Positions 43,800-53,486 of a stretch of DNA of 58,624 nucleotides are shown here, one piece after another. The DNA is from Hymenobacter mucosus (GTDB lineage: Bacteria > Bacteroidota > Bacteroidia > Cytophagales > Hymenobacteraceae): the NCBI RefSeq assembly GCF_900188255.1, contig NZ_FZNS01000018.1, positions 1-58,624 of the forward strand, read 5' to 3'. Position 1 is the stretch's first letter. The number at the start of each line of letters is the position of its first letter. The notes below the pieces were generated by a model. That model ran no database searches. It saw only the letters and a list, made by a program, of their open reading frames with translations, and was not told the DNA's origin. A program made the translations under genes and the position numbers.

Positions 43800-43887
43800 A
43801 GCGGAAAGGGTTGAGGTTGGGGTTGACCCGCAAGTTAGCAGGATGTGCTCCAATGAAAGCAGATTTACCTGCCGGCAGTTGCTACTG

Positions 43888-44706
43888 CTACCGGCTACGG
43901 CTAGCCTTGCGCCTACCCCACCACACGAGTACCAGGCCAACAATGACTACCAGCGCAGCCGCGGCCAGCGCCATCCAGGCCAGTACCAGCGTATCGGCAG
44001 CGGCACGGCGGGCGGCCCAAATGCCCAACAGACCCCAGGCTACGGCAGCGGGGTAGGCAAACTCCCGAAATTTCTTGGTCACGTTCAGGGCCACGCCGGC
44101 TGTAATGCCTACCAGCACAATAGCTATTTCATTGGCTTGCGCCGCCGCTGGCTGCCACTTGGTACCTATGCCCAGGGTTACGTTTACTACCGTTGCCACC
44201 GATATCCACCCTAAGTACAGGCCAAATGCTACGCTACTATACCACGGGGCCTCGCCCCGCTGCACGAAGTGCCGCGTCCGACCATATACCACCGCTAGGC
44301 TAGCCAAGATTAGCAACATTACTACCATGCTCGGCACCAAGAGTTCATACGCAAACATTACCAGCCATAAACTTGTCATCAGGTTTGCAAGCACCAAGGG
44401 CCGCGCCACAGCATCGGGAAGCAGGTTACGGCGCTGAGCGGGAAGTAGCTGCCAAATGGCGTAAAAAGCTAAGCCCAGAAATATCAGCCCCCAGATGCTG
44501 AACGCGTAGCCTGCCGGCGTAAGTGGCGTTGGGTATTTATAAGATACCTGCCCGTTTGTTTGCCCATTGAAGGGGTAGCGTTGCGACACGTAATTGAGCG
44601 CGAGGTTGGCGGCAATGGCAGCCGTAGCAGCCCAGCGCCAAACACGACTTTGGGTGGGAGCTACAAGAGCATCAAAAGCAGCTTGGGAAGAGAGATGCGA
44701 ATTCAT
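43888..44706 (-). CDS. TspO/MBR-like tryptophan-rich membrane protein
   Basis: A 272-residue membrane protein with about seven to eight helices. ATG 44706 (MNSHLSSQAAF) is preferred to an upstream start. The blocks TPAGYAFSIWGLIFLGLAFY, TSLWLVMFAYEL and LYLGWISVATVVN match the TspO/MBR fold as found in longer Bacteroidota members; classical TspO is about 160 residues. Family members bind porphyrins and act in stress or light signalling, but this is unproven for the long form. Confidence 0.7.
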   Translation of the reverse strand: MNSHLSSQAAFDALVAPTQSRVWRWAATAAIAANLALNYVSQRYPFNGQTNGQVSYKYPTPLTPAGYAFSIWGLIFLGLAFYAIWQLLPAQRRNLLPDAVARPLVLANLMTSLWLVMFAYELLVPSMVVMLLILASLAVVYGRTRHFVQRGEAPWYSSVAFGLYLGWISVATVVNVTLGIGTKWQPAAAQANEIAIVLVGITAGVALNVTKKFREFAYPAAVAWGLLGIWAARRAAADTLVLAWMALAAAALVVIVGLVLVWWGRRKASRSR

Positions 44707-44810
44707 GAAGTGAAGAACAAGGAAGTAGTCCAAATCTCCCTACGCAAGCTTTACAGACTTTAGTCGAAGTGCGGCTCGCACCAACTCGACATTCTATCTC
44801 ACTCTACCCC

Positions 44811-44864
44811 CACAACAAGAAGCCCGGTTGTATCCTTGTAGATACAGCCGGGCTTCTTGTTGTG
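44811..44864 (-). terminator. Terminator of uvrA
   Basis: 17-bp perfect stem CACAACAAGAAGCCCGG (44811-44827) and complement (44848-44864), extended by an inner GTATC/GATAC stem. Confidence 0.8.
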
Positions 44865-44875
44865 GAGAGTCCGCT

Positions 44876-47710
44876 TTACAGCTTCTCGGCCAAGAACCGT
44901 GCTGTGTGGTTGGTATCCTTGAGCTTAACCATTTCTTCTGGCGTGCCTTCAAACAGCAAGTGCCCGCCGTTGATACCCCCTTCCGGGCCCAAGTCAATAA
45001 CCCAGTCAGCGCACTTGATGATGTCCATATTGTGCTCAATGATGAGCACCGAGTTTCCTTGCTCCACTAGTGCATTCAATGCCGTCATCAGCTTGTTGAT
45101 GTCGTGGAAGTGCAGGCCGGTGCTAGGCTCATCGAAGATGAACAGAATTTTATCGTTCTGTAGGGTATTGCCCTTGGTCAGGAACGACGCCAGTTTCACG
45201 CGCTGAGCTTCGCCACCCGACAACGTGTTAGCCGATTGCCCCAGGCGGATATAGCCAAGTCCGACGTCGTCCAGGGGCCGGAGGCGCTCCACGATTTTAG
45301 GCTGGTCCTTGAAGAACTGAATGCTGTCTTCAATGGTCATTTCCAGCACCTCGTTGATGCTCTTGTCCTGAAACTTCACGTCCAGAATATCTTGCTTGAA
45401 CTTGCGTCCCTCGCAGGCCTCACACGTCAGGTAGATATCGGCCATGAACTGCATCTCAATCTTTACTTGGCCTTCGCCCTGGCATACCTCGCAGCGGCCG
45501 CCATCAATGTTGAAGGAGAAGTGCGACGGTTTGAAGCCCCGTGCTTTGGCTAGTTGCTGGTCAGCAAACAAAGTCCGGATGGCATCGTATGCTTTCACGT
45601 ACGTCACCGGGTTTGAGCGGCTGCTTTTGCCAATAGGATTTTGGTCCACAAACTCTACGTGCGTCACCTGCCCATTCACACCAGTTAGCCGGTCGAATTT
45701 GCCGGTAGCTTCGCCCGCTCCACCGCCTAGTTGCTTGAGCAGAGCCGGAGCCAGAATACGCCGAATTAGGGTAGACTTGCCCGAGCCCGATACGCCCGTC
45801 ACCACGGTCATCACATTCAGCGGAAATTTCGCCGATACGTTCTTGAGGTTATTCTCTCGGGCACCCGTCAGCTCTAATGCGTTGCGCCAAGGCCGACGGC
45901 TTGTGGGCACAGCTACTTCCATGCGGCCGCTCAAGTACTGACCCGTGTAGGTATCGGAGGCTAGTACTTCGGCATAAGTACCCTGGAACTGCAGCATGCC
46001 ACCGCCACTACCCGCTTCGGGGCCAATGTCGATGATCTGATCAGCCTGTTCCATCATCTTGTCCTCGTGCTCCACTACAATGACGGTGTTGCCAAGCTGC
46101 TGTAAGGAGCGCAGAACGCCTATAAGCTGCTCCGCATCCTTGGGGTGCAGGCCAATGCTGGGCTCGTCAAGGATGTACATGGAACCTACCAGCGCCGAGC
46201 CGAGCGACGTGGCCAATGAAATACGCTGGCTTTCCCCACCCGAGAGCGTGCTGCTCAAGCGGTTTAAGGTAAGGTAGCCTAACCCCACGCGGTTTAGATA
46301 CTCCAGGCGGTTGGTTACTTCGGTCACGAGGCGCTCGGCTACCTTAGCCTCGTGCTCAGGCAGGTCGAGGTTCTGGAAAAACTCTAGGGCTCGGCTCACA
46401 GGCAGCAGTACCAGATCCGTGATGCTGTTGCCATTGATCTTGACGTACTGAGCATCTTTGCGCAAACGCGTACCGCGGCAGTCGGGGCAGGTAGTGCGGC
46501 CCCGATAGCGGCTTTGCAGCACTCGGTACTGGATTTTGTGCGTCTGAGTCGATACCCAGTTGAAGTAGGCATCAAGTCCTTCAAAGTACTTATTGCCTTT
46601 CCACAGCAAGGTGCGCTCGGCTTCGCTGAGTTCGTTGTACGGGCGGTGAATGGGGAAATCGAAGCGGATGCCGTTTTTTAGCAGGGGCTTCAGCCACTCA
46701 CTCTGCTTATCAGTACGCCAAGGAGCAATAGCCCCTTCGTATACCGTCAGGCTCTTATCCGGAATTACGAGGTCCTCGTCGATGCCTAACACGGAGCCGA
46801 AACCTTCGCAGGTCTGGCAAGCACCGTAGGGATTATTAAAGGAGAAAAAGTTGACGCTGGGTTCTTCGAACACCAAATCATCCAGTTCAAACCGGTCGGA
46901 GAAGGTGCGGGTTTCCTCATCCAGCTTTACTAGGCAGGTGCCATGCCCCTCAAAGAAAGCCGTCTGTACGGAGTCCGACAGGCGGAACATCAGGTCTTCG
47001 TCGCCGGGTTGAATAACAGCCCGGTCAACCATAATGAACACGTCGCCCTGCACTTCCGGCTGGCCTTCCGCAATCAACTCCTCAATGAAGGCCGTCTCGT
47101 TGTTTACAACAACCCGGCTATAACCTTTCTGCAGAAGCAAGTCCAGTTCCTTACTCATCGGCCGACCGTCTTCGTTAGGCAACAGCGGCGCCAGAATCAT
47201 TGCTCGCGTGCCTTCGGGCAAACGAAAGAGGTAGTCTACTACGTCGGCTACGTTGTCCTTCCGAACCTGCTCGCCGCTCACCGGCGAAAACGTACGACCC
47301 ACGCGGGCAAACAGCAACTTGAGGTAGTCGTAGATTTCGGTGCTGGTGCCTACTGTGGAGCGATTATTCTTGATGCTGACCTTCTGCTCGATGGCAATAG
47401 CCGGCGAGATGCCGCGGATATAGTCTACGTCGGGCTTGTCCATGCGGCCCAAAAACTGGCGGGCATACGACGAGAGGCTCTCCACGTACATGCGCTGCCC
47501 CTCGGCATACAGCGTGTCAAACGCCAGCGAAGACTTACCAGAGCCCGACAAGCCCGTGACAACGATGAATTTATTGCGCGGCAGCGCCACGCTCAAGTTT
47601 TTGAGGTTGTGAACCCGGGCGTTCTTTATCAGGATGAACTCGCGCGGGTCGAGCTGGTCAATGGGATCAGCCGCGGGGGCGGCTACTTGCAAAGCGGAGT
47701 TATCGGCCAT
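44876..47710 (-). CDS. uvrA: Excinuclease ABC subunit A
   Basis: A 944-residue DNA-damage sensor of nucleotide excision repair. ATG 47710 (MADNSALQ) is preferred; the 31 upstream residues are not family-like. It has two ABC modules: Walker A GLSGSGKSS (N-terminal) and GVSGSGKST (C-terminal), with signatures LSGGESQR and LSGGEAQR. Three zinc modules show CxxC pairs (CQTCEGFG, CPDCRGTR, CEVCQGEG with CEACEGRKF). It works with UvrB and UvrC, which are not in the window. Confidence 0.97.
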   Translation of the reverse strand: MADNSALQVAAPAADPIDQLDPREFILIKNARVHNLKNLSVALPRNKFIVVTGLSGSGKSSLAFDTLYAEGQRMYVESLSSYARQFLGRMDKPDVDYIRGISPAIAIEQKVSIKNNRSTVGTSTEIYDYLKLLFARVGRTFSPVSGEQVRKDNVADVVDYLFRLPEGTRAMILAPLLPNEDGRPMSKELDLLLQKGYSRVVVNNETAFIEELIAEGQPEVQGDVFIMVDRAVIQPGDEDLMFRLSDSVQTAFFEGHGTCLVKLDEETRTFSDRFELDDLVFEEPSVNFFSFNNPYGACQTCEGFGSVLGIDEDLVIPDKSLTVYEGAIAPWRTDKQSEWLKPLLKNGIRFDFPIHRPYNELSEAERTLLWKGNKYFEGLDAYFNWVSTQTHKIQYRVLQSRYRGRTTCPDCRGTRLRKDAQYVKINGNSITDLVLLPVSRALEFFQNLDLPEHEAKVAERLVTEVTNRLEYLNRVGLGYLTLNRLSSTLSGGESQRISLATSLGSALVGSMYILDEPSIGLHPKDAEQLIGVLRSLQQLGNTVIVVEHEDKMMEQADQIIDIGPEAGSGGGMLQFQGTYAEVLASDTYTGQYLSGRMEVAVPTSRRPWRNALELTGARENNLKNVSAKFPLNVMTVVTGVSGSGKSTLIRRILAPALLKQLGGGAGEATGKFDRLTGVNGQVTHVEFVDQNPIGKSSRSNPVTYVKAYDAIRTLFADQQLAKARGFKPSHFSFNIDGGRCEVCQGEGQVKIEMQFMADIYLTCEACEGRKFKQDILDVKFQDKSINEVLEMTIEDSIQFFKDQPKIVERLRPLDDVGLGYIRLGQSANTLSGGEAQRVKLASFLTKGNTLQNDKILFIFDEPSTGLHFHDINKLMTALNALVEQGNSVLIIEHNMDIIKCADWVIDLGPEGGINGGHLLFEGTPEEMVKLKDTNHTARFLAEKL

Positions 47711-48008
47711 AGGTCGGTAAACAACGACGGCCGGGGGTTTGGTTTCCGGCGGAAGCGGTTTAGGCAGGCGAAGGTACAGTGGATAGCTGCGGGTAAGAAA
47801 CACCTCTGCACAGAACCACTACTTGCTGTCCGCAAATTCATAACATTGTAGCACCGCCTATCTAGTAGCTACAATCCCTTATCCTCTCTTTATAGCAAAA
47901 GGCTTAGGAGCTAGCCTCAGCAAGCAGGGCTATGTAAGCAAGGCACTATACGTTTTTGAGAAGCTACCAGAGCAAGAAAAGCTATATATCTAGCCAGTAG
48001 ATTTTTAA

Positions 48009-48698
48009 CTACCTTTTTAGCCCCTTCCCTACTACTGCCTTCCACACAGTGTATCCCGCGGGTGTCATATGCAGGCTGTCCGACACGTAGAACTGGGGGC
48101 GGGGTCTGCCGTTGGGGCCGAGCAAGGGGGTAGCCGTGTCCACAAAACGCAGGCGCTTTGGGTGCTGCTCGATGTAGTTTTTAATCAGGCGGTTGGCCTC
48201 CTGCACTTTGGGATAAAGCGCCCAGCGCGAAGGACTAGGCTTAATGGCCAAAAATACGAGCGGCACATTGGGGAGCTTCTGCTGCATCAACTTCTCAAAT
48301 GCCAGAAACGACTGAAATACCTCCTGAGGCGTGGCACCGGAGCCAATGTCGTTGTCGCCCTCATAGAGTACTACTTGCCGTGGCTGATAGGCTACCACTA
48401 GTTTATCGAAGAAATACAGGGCATCGGGGAAGCGGGAACCACCGAAGCCACGGTTGAGCACTGGCTGTCCAGCGAAATCAGCCTTGAGAGTTTCCCATTT
48501 CCGAATCGAAGAACTACCGTAAAACAGGATAGGATTTTTGGGTGGAGGATTGCTACTGTCCTGCTGGGCAAAGGCACGCAATTCGTTGGCCCACTGCTGG
48601 GGGTTGATGGGTGGATTAGTTTGGGCTAAGGTTGGGAAAACCGCACGCAGTGCTAGCAAAAGCGCGCCCCCAAACCCACGGATGGTAGCAGTAAGCAT
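48009..48698 (-). CDS. Secreted SGNH/GDSL hydrolase
   Basis: A 229-residue protein with a signal peptide ending PTLAQ (about residue 26). The family blocks are present in order: block I FYGSSSIRKW with the nucleophile Ser, block II NRGFGGSRF, block III YEGDNDIGSG, and block V DSLHMTPAGY with the Asp-x-x-His pair. It is an esterase or lipase acting on acyl groups in the periplasm or outside. Length is normal. It is transcribed alone. Confidence 0.9.
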   Translation of the reverse strand: MLTATIRGFGGALLLALRAVFPTLAQTNPPINPQQWANELRAFAQQDSSNPPPKNPILFYGSSSIRKWETLKADFAGQPVLNRGFGGSRFPDALYFFDKLVVAYQPRQVVLYEGDNDIGSGATPQEVFQSFLAFEKLMQQKLPNVPLVFLAIKPSPSRWALYPKVQEANRLIKNYIEQHPKRLRFVDTATPLLGPNGRPRPQFYVSDSLHMTPAGYTVWKAVVGKGLKR

Positions 48699-49047
48699 AG
48701 GTAAACAAGGAAATGGACAGATACGAAGTCACCCAAGGTACTAGGTTGAGTGCAAACTACCGTTGTTGTCATCCCATTATGAGACTTTACACCTCATAGC
48801 ATTCGTAAGATTATTGATTACTAGCTTTATTTGCCACCATAGTGATATAGAACAAGTATAGTGCAAACCAGATGCGGTTTCAAGTGTTAGACAGATTCTC
48901 GTGCCCAACTTTTTCGGCCCTTTCAGCTGTGCTGGCGCCCTTCTTGCTAGGCGAGCCGCGTGTGGCTGGTATGTATTCGGTAAAGTTGGTATTTTCCGTT
49001 CTCTTACTGCCCTATTACGGTAAGATACCATTGTTGAATTTGACTTT
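48699..49047. other. 349-bp intergenic region between divergent genes
   Basis: Promoters for the SGNH hydrolase (left) and the alpha/beta hydrolase (right) must lie here. I see a short inverted repeat (TATGAG/CTCATA near 48778-48796) but no strict TTG-N19-TAnnTTTG promoter and no credible ORF. Confidence 0.4.
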
Positions 49048-50547
49048 ATGAGGAAAGCTCTATTCGTACTGTGTTCGTTCTTGCTCGTTCTGGGACACGT
49101 ACTCCCAGTATTAGCCAAGCGCCTGCCTTCGCCTGATCCGGCCCCTATCCTAAACGGACAATGGAAGGGCCCGTTGAAAGTACCCGGTGGTACGCTTGAC
49201 CTAATTATTACCCTCGTGCCCTTGACTAATGGCACGTACTATGCGGCACTGGATGCTCCTCAGCAGCGCATCAGCCGGATGCCAGCCGAAGTAGTACTGA
49301 AGGGAAATGACATCACGCTTAACATTGAGCAAGCTGGTAGCCGCTTTGTAGGTAAAGTCAAGAATGGTGGGGCTCAACTGGAAGGCACCTGGACGCAACC
49401 AGGTCTTTCCGTTCCTCTTACACTCATGCGCGCAGTTTCTGCAACAGCTACCGCCAGTAAGAAGCCTCGCCTCACCCCGCCGTACCGCGAGGAGGAAATC
49501 ATGTTTACGAATGCCGCCGCCAAAATCAGGTTGGCCGGCACCCTCACCATACCTGCTGGCCCGGGTCCGTTTCCGGCCGTAGCGCTACTTTCTGACTCGG
49601 GCCCCCAGGACCGCGACGCCGAGCAGCAGGAGTATCGCATGTTTGGCATGCTGGCCGACCACCTTACTCGCCGCGGCATTGCTGTACTCCGCTTCGATGA
49701 CCGCGGCGTGGGTAAGTCGCAAGGCAACTATCTGACTGCTACTACCGCCGATTTGATGGGCGACGCTCAAGCAGCCATGACGTTCCTGCGCGCCCGCAAC
49801 CTAGTGGACCCGCAGCACATCGGCCTAATTGGTCATGGTGAGGGTGCCAACGTAGCGCTGCTGGCAGCTGCCCAACCTGAGCCAGCAGCGCCGGCTTTCG
49901 TTGTGTCATTGGCCGGCTATGGTCTGCCAGGCCGGGATGTTTTGGTGCGTCAGCAGGTAGAAATTTTGCGGCTCATTGGAGCTAACCCCGCCCAGGTAAA
50001 GGCTGCGTTGGACTTCCACCAGCACATGATCGATATCATTCGGCAGACGCCCAACGACAACCAAGCTCGTGGTAAAGTAGCAGCCTATCTACGCCTCAAT
50101 AACACCGACCTGGACCCCCAAATGGCGCGGGCGCGGGCCGCTCAGCTTACCTCGCCTTGGTCGCGTTACTTCCTAGACTTTGACCCGGTGGTGCTGCTTC
50201 CAAATGTGAAGTGCCCCGTCTTGGCTCTCAACGGCACGGCTGACCTCCAAGTAGACCCCGCCCAAAATTTGGGAGTTCTGAAGAAGGGCCTGCACAACTC
50301 GCAGGTGAAGTCGGATAAGCTTGTTGGGGTAAACCACTGGTTTCAACCTGAGGCCAAAGATTGGCCCTTGATAAACGGCACCCAGCAACCTACCTTTTCC
50401 CCTAAGGCGCTCGACATCGTTCGGGAGTGGATCTTCGACAATACAAAACGCCCACAAGCTACCCCCACAACGGTGAATAAGGCCGCCTCGCAACCCGCTA
50501 AGAAAACGCCTAAGAAACCCACTAAATCAGCACAAGCAAGTCGGTAA
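49048..50547 (+). CDS. Alpha/beta hydrolase lacking the nucleophile Ser (probable pseudoenzyme)
   Basis: A 499-residue exported protein with a signal peptide (1-23), a beta-rich N-terminal domain (about 35-130) of the DUF3887/lipocalin-like kind seen before such hydrolases, and an alpha/beta hydrolase domain (about 150-470). The oxyanion strand SDSGPQDRD and Asp399 (NGTAD) and His430 (GVNHW) of the triad are present. The nucleophile elbow reads GHGEG at 262-266, where relatives have GHSEG; codon 264 is GGT (49837-49839), one base from AGT. The Lys-rich C-tail is disordered. Related proteins are esterases or peptidases; this copy may bind rather than cleave. Confidence 0.85.
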   Translation: MRKALFVLCSFLLVLGHVLPVLAKRLPSPDPAPILNGQWKGPLKVPGGTLDLIITLVPLTNGTYYAALDAPQQRISRMPAEVVLKGNDITLNIEQAGSRFVGKVKNGGAQLEGTWTQPGLSVPLTLMRAVSATATASKKPRLTPPYREEEIMFTNAAAKIRLAGTLTIPAGPGPFPAVALLSDSGPQDRDAEQQEYRMFGMLADHLTRRGIAVLRFDDRGVGKSQGNYLTATTADLMGDAQAAMTFLRARNLVDPQHIGLIGHGEGANVALLAAAQPEPAAPAFVVSLAGYGLPGRDVLVRQQVEILRLIGANPAQVKAALDFHQHMIDIIRQTPNDNQARGKVAAYLRLNNTDLDPQMARARAAQLTSPWSRYFLDFDPVVLLPNVKCPVLALNGTADLQVDPAQNLGVLKKGLHNSQVKSDKLVGVNHWFQPEAKDWPLINGTQQPTFSPKALDIVREWIFDNTKRPQATPTTVNKAASQPAKKTPKKPTKSAQASR

Positions 50548-50585
50548 CGGACTTATCGTTCTTAACCCTGTGCTCAGGGATACAT

Positions 50586-50626
50586 AAGGCCCCTACTTAG
50601 CCATTCAGCTTCGGTAGGGGCCTTTT
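50586..50626 (+). terminator. Intrinsic terminator
   Basis: AAGGCCCCTAC/GTAGGGGCCTT stem followed by TTA, after the alpha/beta hydrolase. Confidence 0.75.
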
Positions 50627-50649
50627 ATCATGCTGATACTGACGAGCAA

Positions 50650-50687
50650 GGTGGATAACAGAGTAGTTATCCACACAGTTATCCACA
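50650..50687. promoter_or_regulatory. Cluster of three DnaA boxes
   Basis: Two perfect TTATCCACA boxes at 50667-50675 and 50679-50687, in the same orientation and 12 bp apart, plus a reversed box with one mismatch (TTATCCACC on the minus strand, 50650-50658). They lie in a 198-bp gene-free gap. This spacing is typical of origins and DnaA-titration sites. Confidence 0.65.
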
Positions 50688-50745
50688 TTTCGCCTGCCTA
50701 TTCTCTATATTCTCCAAGGCTTTAGGTACCCACTGCTAAGTGCTG

Positions 50746-52017
50746 CTAGGCAGAAACGCGGTCCGGAGTCATATCAAGATTACGCAGCTTATCGGCACGT
50801 AAGGCGGTAAACGCTACAACTAGCATGGTTACGGTTCCGCCGAATATGACGGATGGCACCACTCCTAAGTGCTTTGCCGCCACGCCCGATTCAAACGAAC
50901 CTATTTCGTTGGAGGAGCCAATAAAGATGTTGTTTACCGCTGATACACGGCCTTTCATGTGCTCTGGCGTAAAGGTGTGAATCAAGGTTTGGCGAACTAC
51001 CACCGAAACAGAATCGAAGACCCCAGTTAGAAACAGCAGGAATAAGGACAACCACATGGTAGTGGATAGTGCGAAGCAGATAGTAGCTGCCCCAAAACCA
51101 GCTACAGCCCATAAAAGCTTACGCCCGGCATGACGGCGTAGCGGATAGTAGGTGAGGAAAGTAGCCATCAGGACTGATCCTACGGCTGGGGCAGCCTCCA
51201 AATGACCGAGGCCAGCCGCACCCACCTTCAGAATATCTACTGCAAAAATTGGCAGTAGAGCCACTGCTCCCCCAAATAGAACTGCAAATAAGTCGAGCGA
51301 CAGGGCGGCAAGTACTAACTGGTTGTTCCAAATAAACCGCATACCACTCAGTACGCTATCCTGCAGGCTAAGCCGTTCTCCTTCCATTACGGGAAGAGGC
51401 CGTGAGGCAATGAGAACAAACTGCGCCAAAGCAACAGCAAGTAGCACTGTGGCTACGAGGTAGGAGTTGGCGACATCTAAATGCGCGATGAGGTAGCCGC
51501 CTACCGCCGGGCCCAATACCGATGCCGCTTGATACGTGGTGCTGTTCCACGTGATGGCATTGGCTAATTGGTCACGGGTAGGCAACAGTTGAGGCATAAA
51601 GGAAAACAACGCTGGCCCCAGAAAGCCCCGTGCAATACCACTAACGAATATGACTCCGTACAGGGCATGCTGCGAAAGCAAGGATGCCCCGTAGGATGAG
51701 AAGAAGGTTAGTGCCACGGCACACAGCAGCAACGCCGTAACCGTGACTACAATAATATTTTTTCGTCTTACGGAGTCGGCCACGTGACCGGCATACAACG
51801 ACACAGCGATGCTAGGAATAGCTTCCGTCAGCCCTATCAAGCCCAGGGCTAATGGGTCTTCGGTCAGCTTAAAGATCTGCCAGCTCACTACTAGCCCCTG
51901 AATACGGGTAGCCATAGTGAGGCACACGCGCGCTGAGATTAGCCGACGAAAGTCTGGAATTCGCAGGGCAGCGTATGGATCATGAGGAGCATCGGAGGAA
52001 TTGGAAGGCACGGACAT
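50746..52017 (-). CDS. MFS exporter (EntS/MFS_3-like)
   Basis: A 423-residue inner-membrane transporter with 12 predicted helices. The loop after helix 2 carries the MFS motif A remnant GHVADSVRRKN (about 77-87), and the second-half loop reads YYPLRRHAGRK. The FSFMPQLLPTRDQLANAITWNSTTYQAASVLGPAVGGYL region is typical of the enterobactin-exporter group. It probably exports a small molecule or siderophore. It is transcribed alone; a TACCTTTA box on the minus strand (52042-52049) may be its -7 element. Confidence 0.88.
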   Translation of the reverse strand: MSVPSNSSDAPHDPYAALRIPDFRRLISARVCLTMATRIQGLVVSWQIFKLTEDPLALGLIGLTEAIPSIAVSLYAGHVADSVRRKNIIVVTVTALLLCAVALTFFSSYGASLLSQHALYGVIFVSGIARGFLGPALFSFMPQLLPTRDQLANAITWNSTTYQAASVLGPAVGGYLIAHLDVANSYLVATVLLAVALAQFVLIASRPLPVMEGERLSLQDSVLSGMRFIWNNQLVLAALSLDLFAVLFGGAVALLPIFAVDILKVGAAGLGHLEAAPAVGSVLMATFLTYYPLRRHAGRKLLWAVAGFGAATICFALSTTMWLSLFLLFLTGVFDSVSVVVRQTLIHTFTPEHMKGRVSAVNNIFIGSSNEIGSFESGVAAKHLGVVPSVIFGGTVTMLVVAFTALRADKLRNLDMTPDRVSA

Positions 52018-52267
52018 GGCAGCAAGACAGAGAAACAGGTGTAAAGGTAGCCCCTACGAACCGGCTCACTGGCACAATTGGCCCCTTGTGTCAAGTAGAT
52101 GTTGCTTGGGTAGCCAAGTTCTGTTCGGCCATTTGATACCGTCCGTCGTATGAAATACCTGAGAAAGGCCGAGCTAGCACTTGCGAAAGAACTTGCAATT
52201 CGCGGCACGAGCGAGTTCTCAGAGCTTCTTGCCTGCGCCTGCTTTTATCACTCTCTGCTACTCCTAC

Positions 52268-52690
52268 ATGGCTGCTCCTACCCCTGCTCCCGACTACCTT
52301 ACCCTTCACCACCGCGACGACCTAGGCGTATTGTTGGTTCGCTGGCAACGGCCCTTGAGTGGTCTGGAAGTGCAAGCCGGCTATGAGGCCATTGCTACCC
52401 ACGCTGTAGCTTGCCGCAGTCGTTACTGGCTACTTGACTACCGAGGCCGTAGCGTGCCCACTGAAGACGATACTGACTGGTTTCTAACCCAATTTATTCC
52501 TCCGCTTGCCGGGCGCTTGGGCGGCCGGGTTTACCTAGCGTTCTTGATGGCTCCTTCCCACCTCAGCGCTATTGACCAGGAGGATGGAGTGCCCCTGGCC
52601 TCCGATACCCATTGCCATCTTCGTATGTTCACGGAGGAAGGCTTAGCCATAGCGTGGTTGGCGCGACGTCAGCATTACGAAAGCGCGTAA
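52268..52690 (+). CDS. Small cytoplasmic protein of unknown function
   Basis: A 140-residue protein starting MAAPTPAPDYLTLHHRDDLG; the 29-residue upstream stretch is not conserved-looking and is left out. The pattern of alternating beta/alpha (VLLVRWQRPLSGLEVQAGYE, WLLDYRGR, RVYLAFLMAP) resembles STAS/SpoIIAA-like folds common in Hymenobacter, but no motif is diagnostic. It precedes the DUF6799 gene by 66 nt and may be co-transcribed. Confidence 0.6.
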   Translation: MAAPTPAPDYLTLHHRDDLGVLLVRWQRPLSGLEVQAGYEAIATHAVACRSRYWLLDYRGRSVPTEDDTDWFLTQFIPPLAGRLGGRVYLAFLMAPSHLSAIDQEDGVPLASDTHCHLRMFTEEGLAIAWLARRQHYESA

Positions 52691-52756
52691 CGCAACCCGA
52701 GTTCCTACTGCCTTTCGTATTCTCTTTTGTACTGTTTGCCTCTCCCCCTTCCAACT

Positions 52757-53338
52757 ATGTCCTTCGCCTCTTCTGCTTTTCGTGTCCTCTTGCTAGCTGG
52801 TTTGTGGACAGCTGTTCCTGCCGCTAGCCAAGCTCAATCCTCTACTAGTACTACTGCCAATGGATTTGCCCTGAAAGATGGGGCCTACCGGCTGAATGGG
52901 GTCGTGATGCAGCTACAGGCCGGGCAGTCTACTCGACTTTCTGCTCCTCTCAAATTCACGAATGGTCTTACTTTGCGACCGGATGGTATTATGGTTGCGA
53001 AGGACGGGGCCCGTCAGCTATTGGGTGAAGGTAAAGCCATTAACCCGCAGGGCGATGTAGTAAACCTGCGCGATGATATGATGGCGGCAGAGGCTATTCA
53101 ACAGTACGACCAGAAAGTCACGGGTGCTACTCCTACTGTTGTGCCAAGTCGTTCTATTCCCGTTGACCCTACCATTACTGCCACACTGCGGCAAACCGAA
53201 GCCCGGCTCCAAGTTCTACGCCAGCTAGCCGACCGGTTAAACCAGCGTGCTAGTACGGCTCTGGGCACCAATTCTCAGGCCGAGGCAGCCCAATTAGATG
53301 CGAAACTACGCACCCTGGATGCGCGGCTGCGCCGGTAG
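52757..53338 (+). CDS. Exported DUF6799 domain protein
   Basis: A 193-residue protein with a signal peptide ending PAASQAQ (about 1-25). The DUF6799-like part (about 33-105) has the repeated KDGAYRLNGVVMQL and LRPDGIMVAKDG layout. A linker and a C-terminal coiled coil (about 140-193, LRQTEARLQVLRQLADRLNQR) follow. Periplasmic location is expected. Function unknown. ATG 52757 is used because it opens on the signal peptide. Confidence 0.75.
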   Translation: MSFASSAFRVLLLAGLWTAVPAASQAQSSTSTTANGFALKDGAYRLNGVVMQLQAGQSTRLSAPLKFTNGLTLRPDGIMVAKDGARQLLGEGKAINPQGDVVNLRDDMMAAEAIQQYDQKVTGATPTVVPSRSIPVDPTITATLRQTEARLQVLRQLADRLNQRASTALGTNSQAEAAQLDAKLRTLDARLRR

Positions 53339-53366
53339 CTGGCACAACTTTGGCACTCTTTTTTTC

Positions 53367-53390
53367 AAGCCCGCAGATGCGGGCTTTTTT
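53367..53390 (+). terminator. Intrinsic terminator
   Basis: AAGCCCGCA/TGCGGGCTT stem with a GA loop, then T6. Confidence 0.85.
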
Positions 53391-53486
53391 CGGCACTATT
53401 CTTTTTTTATCTTGTTTTTCAGCGCTTCACAAAAGCTGATATACCAACAAATTATATATATAATATGCTTTATGTTAAGGTTTCAT

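Noticed and set aside
48777..49235. 152-residue minus-strand ORF in front of the alpha/beta hydrolase
   Set aside because: It overlaps the hydrolase start and signal-peptide region antisense and shows no coding-like composition.
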